A stretch of DNA of 64,000 nucleotides, taken from positions 1 to 64,000 of the forward strand of contig NZ_JAUOTO010000010.1 of NCBI RefSeq assembly GCF_030546645.1. Reading direction: 5' to 3'. Both the position numbers and the translations under genes were made by a program. A model generated the notes under the pieces. It saw only the letters and a program-made list of their open reading frames with translations. It searched no databases and was not told the DNA's origin. Below, piece by piece: positions 59,119-64,000 of the stretch. The DNA comes from Flavitalea plasmicola. GTDB lineage: Bacteria > Bacteroidota > Bacteroidia > Chitinophagales > Chitinophagaceae. Every line of letters starts with the position of its first letter. Position 1 is the first letter of the stretch.

Positions 59119-60771
59119 ATGACAACTTATCTGAATCGATATATATCTTTCCGCCTGTTGCCCGTATTTGCAGCGCTTGTGCTGCTGTCTACAGGCTGTA
59201 CCAAGAAATTCCAGGAATACAATACCAGTAACCTCTCCGCCAATATAGATCTGGCGGCTGCCTACAGGCACATCGCCATGGGGGTGTATAATTTTTCAGG
59301 CGGAGGAGATCCCAATTCTTACCAGCTGCAGCAAAATCTGAACGCGGACTGTTATTCCGGCTATTTCATGAGCCAGATAAATTTTGCCAGCGGGACCAAC
59401 AACCTGAACTATGCGCTGGTGCAGGGCTGGAATGGAGAGCCATTTAAAGTAGGCTATCTCGACATCATGCGGTATGTAGCCGTTATAAAAGGCATGGGCA
59501 CGGACCAAAACTATCCCGGTATCTGGGCCATCGCCCAGATCATACAGGTGGAAGCCATGAGCCGCCTCACCGACATATACGGCCCCACGCCATACAGCAA
59601 GGCAGGACCGCTGGCGAATGGCGCCACCGGCACGCCTTATGACAGCCAGCAGGCTATCTACACCAGCTTCTTTAGTGACCTGGATGCGGCAACGGCCGCG
59701 TTGAAGACCTTTATTGCCGCGGGAGGTGTGAAGACGTTACCGTTTGATTTTCCTCCCATGGACCTCATCTACGGCGGAGATGAGAGCACAGAACTTCAGA
59801 ACTGGCTGCATTTCGCCAACGCGCTCCGGCTGCGGCTGGCCCTGCGCCTGGTGAAAGTAGATGCCGCCACCGCAAAGACGCAGGGAGAAAAAGCGCTGGA
59901 CCCTGCCAACGGAGGCGTGATCACTGCTAATTCGGAGATCCCACGCGTCACCGTCCCCAGCGGCAACTTCAGCAACCCGCTGGCAGCCATCACCATCAAC
60001 TGGGCCAATATCTGCATCGGCGCATCCATTCAATGTTATATGACAGGGTACAATGACCCGCGCATCGGCAAATATTTTGATGTGTCCACCGATGCTGCCT
60101 CTGCCGGACAATACAAAGGCATTCGCATCGGGTCCAATGTCGGCCTCTTTAATTATGGCAATTACTCCACCATCAATTTCAAAGATGGCGCAACGCCTTC
60201 TTACAATTTGCACACCGCTCCCGTATTAATGACGGCTGCGGAAGTGTATTTCCTGCGGGCCGAGGCCGCCTTGAGAGGCTGGAACAATGCAGGCGGAACG
60301 CCCCAGGCGCTGTATGAGCAGGGGATCACTACCTCCTTTGCGCAATGGGGCGTTGCCTCATCCACCTATATCACGGATGGCGCCAGCGTTCCCGATGCTT
60401 ATACCGACCCGCTGAACGCAGCGAACAATGCTCCTTCTCCTTCGGCCATCACCGTCAAATGGGACGATGGGGCCTCCAACGAAGAAAAGCTGGAGCGTAT
60501 CATCACGCAAAAATGGATCGCCAATTTCCCCGAAGGCCAGGAAGCCTGGAGCGAGTTCCGCCGGACGGGCTACCCGAAATTGTTCCCCGTCGTACAGAAC
60601 AACAGCGGGGGAGCGATCAGCACGACCGTCCAGATCAGGCGGCTGCCTTTTTCGCAGAACGAATACAATACGAATAACGCCGAGGTACAAAAGGCCATTC
60701 AATTGTTGAGTGTTCCGGCGGACAATGGAGGCACTCGTCTCTGGTGGGATGTGGATAAAGGGAATTTTTAG
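59119..60771 (+). CDS. SusD-like surface lipoprotein, system 4
   Basis: 550 residues from the ATG at 59119; an in-frame GTG at 59095 is less likely. The lipoprotein signal is VLLSTGCTKKFQ. SusD-like_2 features include WAIAQIIQVEAMSRLTDIYG with TPYSKAG, WLHFANALRLRLALRLVKVD, MTAAEVYFLRAEAALRGWNN, and a C-terminal EAWSEFRRTGYPKLFPVVQN then RRLPFSQNEYN and TRLWWDV. The protein at 36152 shows the same ending, so both systems belong to one subgroup. The operon ends here with a strong terminator at 60791. Confidence 0.94.
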   Translation: MTTYLNRYISFRLLPVFAALVLLSTGCTKKFQEYNTSNLSANIDLAAAYRHIAMGVYNFSGGGDPNSYQLQQNLNADCYSGYFMSQINFASGTNNLNYALVQGWNGEPFKVGYLDIMRYVAVIKGMGTDQNYPGIWAIAQIIQVEAMSRLTDIYGPTPYSKAGPLANGATGTPYDSQQAIYTSFFSDLDAATAALKTFIAAGGVKTLPFDFPPMDLIYGGDESTELQNWLHFANALRLRLALRLVKVDAATAKTQGEKALDPANGGVITANSEIPRVTVPSGNFSNPLAAITINWANICIGASIQCYMTGYNDPRIGKYFDVSTDAASAGQYKGIRIGSNVGLFNYGNYSTINFKDGATPSYNLHTAPVLMTAAEVYFLRAEAALRGWNNAGGTPQALYEQGITTSFAQWGVASSTYITDGASVPDAYTDPLNAANNAPSPSAITVKWDDGASNEEKLERIITQKWIANFPEGQEAWSEFRRTGYPKLFPVVQNNSGGAISTTVQIRRLPFSQNEYNTNNAEVQKAIQLLSVPADNGGTRLWWDVDKGNF

Positions 60772-60790
60772 TACACATGAGGAAAGATGA

Positions 60791-60822
60791 AAAGGGGGAG
60801 TGGATATGCTCCCCCTTTATTA
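60791..60822 (+). terminator. Rho-independent terminator of system 4
   Basis: AAAGGGGGAG (60791-60800) pairs perfectly with CTCCCCCTTT (60809-60818) around an 8-nt loop, followed by ATTATT. Confidence 0.9.
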
Positions 60823-60883
60823 TTTACCACACAATCCTTGAATTACACCATTGCGCGCTGTGAAAGCCGGTTACTTTTGAGTC

Positions 60884-61294
60884 ATGGAGCAAAAACATCC
60901 TTTACCACCTTTCACACTGGAAACAGCCAAACAAAAAGTCCAGCTGGCGGAAGACGCCTGGAACAGCCAGGATCCCCACCGGGTATCCCTCGCTTACACG
61001 ATAGACACAGAATGGCGCAACCGCTCCCAATTCATCAACGGGCGGGAAGAAGTGGTCCGGTTCCTCACGGGCAAATGGCAGAGCGAACTGAACTACAAGC
61101 TCAAAAAAGAGCTATGGGCCTTTATGGACAATCGCATTGCCGTGCGATTCGAATATGAATATCACAATAAAGAAGGACAATGGTTTCGCGCCTATGGCAA
61201 TGAGAATTGGGAATTTGACGAGCATGGGCTGATGCGTCGGCGATATGCCAGCATCAACGATCTGCCTATCCGGGAAGACGAACGCCGGCTGTAA
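60884..61294 (+). CDS. DUF1348 family NTF2-like protein
   Basis: 136 residues without a signal peptide. Helix [20 protein letters not shown], then [40 protein letters not shown], and the strands [20 protein letters not shown] and [20 protein letters not shown] are the standard DUF1348 pattern, a SnoaL/NTF2 fold with a cavity. The function of the family is unknown. The end is PIREDERRL. It stands alone, convergent with the MDR gene at 61317. Confidence 0.9.
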   Translation: MEQKHPLPPFTLETAKQKVQLAEDAWNSQDPHRVSLAYTIDTEWRNRSQFINGREEVVRFLTGKWQSELNYKLKKELWAFMDNRIAVRFEYEYHNKEGQWFRAYGNENWEFDEHGLMRRRYASINDLPIREDERRL

Positions 61295-61316
61295 GACCCC
61301 GGGCCCGGCCCTCATT

Positions 61317-62309
61317 TTATCCCATGCTGAAAAGTGTCTTGCCCGCCGTGCTGCCCGGACTGGAATAAAAACTGTTCTGCACCGCCGTACTATATTCCTC
61401 AAGGTCATACCGTCCGCTGACAGGCATGATAAAGGAAGGGTCGCTGCTGAGGTCGATGATCCGCCGGATCGTCTCCCGCTCCTCCGGCGCGGGAGGCCTG
61501 AAGAAATAACGATAGACATAGGACTCGATCATAAGACCCTTCAGGTAGATGTCACCATTATGCAGCTGGAAAGGCAGCTCGCTGAGACCCCCGTATAGGA
61601 TCACTTTGGCGCCGAACCCGGCGCTCTGCACCAGCTCCGTCAGGACGGGGCCGCCCACCGCTTCGATGATGGCGTTCACGCCTTTACCCCCTGTTATTTC
61701 CCGGATGCGGGGACCTACGGTCTCCCCGGTGACGGAGAGATCGATGACGGCCGCTGCGCCCAGGGCGCGTAAATCAAGTCCGGCGGGCATTTTCCGGACA
61801 ATAGAGATGACCCGGATGCCTTTGCGCGCCGCCATCTGCGTGGCCATGACAGCGTTGCTGGAGTTGCCCGCCGTGATCACCATCCAATCTCCCGGCCTTG
61901 CCCCGGATGCTTCCACGAGGTCCCATCCTGTGATGAGGGTCATCAACTGACCAGCCTTCTCCCGTGGATAATCCACGGGCAGCGGGATCGCCCATTCTTC
62001 GGGGACTGCGACGTATGCTGCCCAGGTGTTGTAGTAATAAATGTCCACCAGGGTTCCTATGGCCAGGCTGGCGCCGGGGCCTTTTTCCACGACCACTCCG
62101 GCGCCGCTGTTGCCTGCGATCTGCCCGGGCAGGGACGGTTTCTTCGGATCAGGATAGAGACTTTGGATAAAGAGAAAATCACCGGGATTGATGGGCGCGC
62201 TCAACATTTTTACCAGGACCTCACCGGGACCGGGTCGCGGTCTTTCTACTTCCCGGAGCTGCAATACTTCAGTTGGCAGTGCCGACTTGTCAAATACGAT
62301 CGCTTGCAT
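61317..62309 (-). CDS. MDR-family NAD(P)H oxidoreductase (quinone/enoyl reductase type), copy 1
   Basis: 330 residues. A GroES-like domain (VLVKMLSAPINPGDFLFIQS, IAGNSGAGVVVEKGP) and a Rossmann domain (GDWMVITAGNSSNAVMATQM, GIRVISIVRK, ALGAAAVIDLS, GGKGVNAIIEAVGGP). No structural or catalytic zinc ligands of alcohol dehydrogenases are present, so it is of the quinone-oxidoreductase or mitochondrial enoyl-reductase-like type. It lies 12 bp after a paralog at 62322 and is transcribed with it. The gene pair is divergent from an HxlR regulator, which suggests a response to reactive carbonyls or quinones. The natural substrate is unknown. Confidence 0.85.
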   Translation of the reverse strand: MQAIVFDKSALPTEVLQLREVERPRPGPGEVLVKMLSAPINPGDFLFIQSLYPDPKKPSLPGQIAGNSGAGVVVEKGPGASLAIGTLVDIYYYNTWAAYVAVPEEWAIPLPVDYPREKAGQLMTLITGWDLVEASGARPGDWMVITAGNSSNAVMATQMAARKGIRVISIVRKMPAGLDLRALGAAAVIDLSVTGETVGPRIREITGGKGVNAIIEAVGGPVLTELVQSAGFGAKVILYGGLSELPFQLHNGDIYLKGLMIESYVYRYFFRPPAPEERETIRRIIDLSSDPSFIMPVSGRYDLEEYSTAVQNSFYSSPGSTAGKTLFSMG

Positions 62310-62321
62310 AAAAAGAATGCT

Positions 62322-63299
62322 TTAATTTATTTTAAGTAAAATTTTTCCGCCGCGTCCACTCCGGTCATTCTCCCGGATCGCCTCCTTGAATTGATCCAAC
62401 CTATACGATTGCGCTACGGGCAATTGAAAGGCCGGATCCCCGAGGGCTTCGACCAGGCCTTTTATCATAGCTGCCCGCTGGCTGGCGGTCTGGTCATTCA
62501 GATAAGCCCGAACGCCGAAACCTTTTACCAGGAGATTCTTGTACACCATCTGCGCATTGAAGTATTGCGCCGGCTCTTTTTTCGTCGATCCATACAGGAC
62601 AAACCTTCCGAATGGTGCGATGAGCTCGAAGATCTTCGTGCCGATGGCGCCGCCGATAGCATCCAGCGCCACGTTAAAGCCTTTGCCGCCCGTCAGTTCC
62701 TGCACGCGCTTACCAAGGCCTTGATCTTCTATATCCAACACTTCATCCGCGCCCAACGCACGCAACCCATCCGCCTGCGCGAGGTCACGCACCAGCGCGA
62801 TGATCCGCACGCCGCTTCGATGCGCCAGCTGTATGAGGATCTGCGATACGGAGGAGTTGGCGCCTGTCAGCAGCATCCATTCCCCGGCAACGGGACGGGC
62901 CGTCTCCAGCAATCCCCAGGCAGTAAATGGATTGAGGCTGAACTGCGCGGCTTTTTCCACGGGAAAGCCGGCGGGCAGCACGGCCAGCTCCCCAGCCGGT
63001 ACCGTGACATATTCCGCCCAGGCTCGCCTGCCAAAAAAAGCCACCAACGACCCGGCAGCGACCGTAACGCCTTTGCCTACCCGCTCTACGATACCCGCAC
63101 CTTCAAAGCCCGCCGTCTCATCGGGGAATTCGGGCTGGAAACGATAGGTGCCCTGGATGAAAAAAGTATCGGCCGGATGGATCGGGCTTGCCAGCATCTT
63201 TACCAGCACTTCGCCCTCCGCCGGAACGGGCTGCTCCTTTTCGATGAGGGTCAACACTTCTGCCGGTGAGCCCACTTTATTAAACGCGATTGCTTGCAT
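62322..63299 (-). CDS. MDR-family NAD(P)H oxidoreductase, copy 2
   Basis: 325 residues, paralog of the gene at 61317. The same start MQAI(A/V)F and order: VLVKMLASPIHPADTFFIQG, TAGFEGAGIVERVGKG, GEWMLLTGANSSVSQILIQL, GVRIIALVRDLAQADGLRAL, GGKGFNVALDAIGGAIGTKI and FGRFVLYGSTKKE. Zinc ligands are also absent. It is the first gene of the pair, with a promoter at 63319-63349 shared with the divergent HxlR regulator at 63390. The two copies have diverged clearly, so they probably differ in substrate. Confidence 0.85.
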   Translation of the reverse strand: MQAIAFNKVGSPAEVLTLIEKEQPVPAEGEVLVKMLASPIHPADTFFIQGTYRFQPEFPDETAGFEGAGIVERVGKGVTVAAGSLVAFFGRRAWAEYVTVPAGELAVLPAGFPVEKAAQFSLNPFTAWGLLETARPVAGEWMLLTGANSSVSQILIQLAHRSGVRIIALVRDLAQADGLRALGADEVLDIEDQGLGKRVQELTGGKGFNVALDAIGGAIGTKIFELIAPFGRFVLYGSTKKEPAQYFNAQMVYKNLLVKGFGVRAYLNDQTASQRAAMIKGLVEALGDPAFQLPVAQSYRLDQFKEAIRENDRSGRGGKILLKIN

Positions 63300-63318
63300 A
63301 ATTCCATTTTTAGAACCT

Positions 63319-63387
63319 CGAAATTATTTAGTTTGTATCTTTATAACAAGTATGCACCAAATAGTGATCTACACACCAAAAAGATAC
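63319..63387 (-). promoter_or_regulatory. Divergent promoter region with HxlR-type inverted repeat
   Basis: On the minus strand TTG (63349-63347), a 20-bp spacer and TAATTTCG (63326-63319), a 7/8 match to TAnnTTTG, form the promoter of the MDR pair. GTATCTTT (63335-63342) and AAAGATAC (63380-63387) are a perfect 8-bp inverted repeat, one arm inside this promoter and the other just before the regulator's ATG. This is a plausible operator. Confidence 0.5.
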
Positions 63388-63389
63388 TA

Positions 63390-63791
63390 ATGCTGAAAAC
63401 CAATACAATAAAAAATGAAAAAGTGCCGGTGGCACCCGGCCGGCCGGAGCAATGCAGCGTCGATTACGCCTTTCAGCGGATAGGGGGGAAGTACAAGGCC
63501 CGCATCCTCTGGCACCTGTACGACGGCACGAAAAGATACGGGGAGCTGCGGCGGCATCTGCCGGACATCACCGCTAAAATGCTGACCCAGGCCCTACGCG
63601 AGCTGGAAGCCGATCAGCTGATAAAAAGACAGGTTTATCTCGAAGTGCCTCCGAAGGTGGAGTACAGCCTGGACGGCAGCGGCAGGGACCTCGTTCCCGC
63701 CATCGAGCTCCTCAGTGGCTGGGCAAGGATCCAGATGGAAAAAAATAATATCCCCGTAATGCCATACAAGCACAGGGCTATTTCTTCTTAG
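63390..63791 (+). CDS. HxlR family winged-helix transcriptional regulator
   Basis: 133 residues from the ATG at 63390. Core motifs are YAFQRIGGKYKARILWHLYD, RYGELRRHLPDITAKMLTQA, LRELEADQLIKRQVYLEVPP and KVEYSLDGSGRDLVPAIELL, all typical of HxlR. The usual N-terminal cysteine is present (EQCSVDYAF, Cys23), which in relatives senses aldehydes, quinones or thiol stress. It is divergent from the MDR oxidoreductase pair and probably controls it. Its 3' end overlaps the convergent peptidase gene by 14 bp. Confidence 0.9.
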   Translation: MLKTNTIKNEKVPVAPGRPEQCSVDYAFQRIGGKYKARILWHLYDGTKRYGELRRHLPDITAKMLTQALRELEADQLIKRQVYLEVPPKVEYSLDGSGRDLVPAIELLSGWARIQMEKNNIPVMPYKHRAISS

Positions 63792-64000
63792 CCGGCGTCG
63801 AATAAGGCGGATGTTCCACAGTAGGGGTGGGCTCCTTTTCCAGCAAACGCAGGCATTCCTGCACGGCCTTTGCCAACTGGGGATCGACCCCTTTTGAAAG
63901 AGATATTGCATCCAGCCGCTGTTCGATGTCGGGAGCGATCCCTTCATTTTCGCCTATCCATATATGTTGTACAGGATCGAATACGGCATTGTCCGGCGCT
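63778..64000 (-). CDS. C-terminal part of an S41/tricorn-like peptidase (truncated by window end)
   Basis: The frame is open from base 64000 down to the stop at 63780-63778 and gives about 73 residues. GENEGIAPDIEQRLDAISLS followed by KGVDPQLAKAVQECLRLLEK is the typical end of PDZ/S41 tricorn-like peptidases, where a VAPDIEV strand precedes GxDPQLxxAV. The tail is short and basic (PYSTPAKKK). The catalytic part lies outside the window. The gene is convergent with HxlR and overlaps its 3' end. Confidence 0.6.
   Translation of the reverse strand, partial: APDNAVFDPVQHIWIGENEGIAPDIEQRLDAISLSKGVDPQLAKAVQECLRLLEKEPTPTVEHPPYSTPAKKK

Noticed and set aside
1-64000. tRNA, rRNA, insertion sequences, integrase or phage genes
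   Set aside because: No transposase or integrase motif, no tRNA-like cloverleaf and no rRNA stretch was noticed on either strand. A dedicated covariance-model scan would be needed for small RNAs.

Overview
The window reads as a chromosomal segment of a Bacteroidota bacterium, most likely of the family Chitinophagaceae (Chitinophaga and relatives). The reasons are four SusC/SusD pairs, three of them preceded by an ECF sigma factor and a FecR anti-sigma factor; type IX secretion sorting domains of both type A and type B with PorP/SprF partners; a GldA/GldF/GldG-type transporter; and several promoters that fit the Bacteroidota -33 TTTG / -7 TAnnTTTG consensus. No rRNA, tRNA, CRISPR array, insertion sequence or phage gene was seen.

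Region 1 (1-10126) is a cell-surface region. The 3' part of a giant repeat adhesin with a type B sorting domain is followed by two nearly identical PorP/SprF genes. Then come a small secreted protein, a lysine-rich SWIB-domain chromatin protein, a small beta-barrel protein, a membrane-protein gene broken by one in-frame stop, and a type A-sorted secreted protein. Region 2 (10479-25209) is a long one-direction block: ECF sigma, FecR, SusC, SusD, a degenerate metallohydrolase-like lipoprotein, an ABC ATPase, a GldF-GldG fusion and two tandem MutS-like ATPases, ended by a convergent exported parvulin. The coupling of a TonB uptake system, a gliding-type ABC complex and MutS-like ATPases is the least explained association in the window. 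Region 3 (25399-32591) is a small polysaccharide locus: SusC, SusD and a GH9-CE4 fusion enzyme.

Region 4 (32690-42963, minus strand) reads ECF sigma, FecR, SusC, SusD, exported PLP enzyme, PQQ/cytochrome c dehydrogenase, and suggests periplasmic oxidation of an imported amino sugar or related compound. Region 5 (43031-47952) holds a UvrD-like helicase, an AT-rich islet with a decayed DUF4365 gene and a nuclease-like gene behind a palindromic promoter, then a Cys-rich secreted peptide / propeller / MauE cassette and a metal-binding repeat protein.

Region 6 (47970-53635) holds a serine hydrolase with an unusual N-terminal domain, and two DUF4242 genes flanking a large LuxR-type ATPase regulator. 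Both DUF4242 genes carry the same box exactly 31 bp upstream of the -7 element, which defines a probable local regulon. Region 7 (53711-60771) is a fourth SusC/SusD system, the third with its own ECF/FecR pair. Region 8 (60884-64000) holds an NTF2-like protein, two tandem MDR oxidoreductases divergent from an HxlR regulator, and the 3' end of an S41/tricorn-like peptidase.

All family names come from reading the translated sequence and remembered family motifs; no database search was run.
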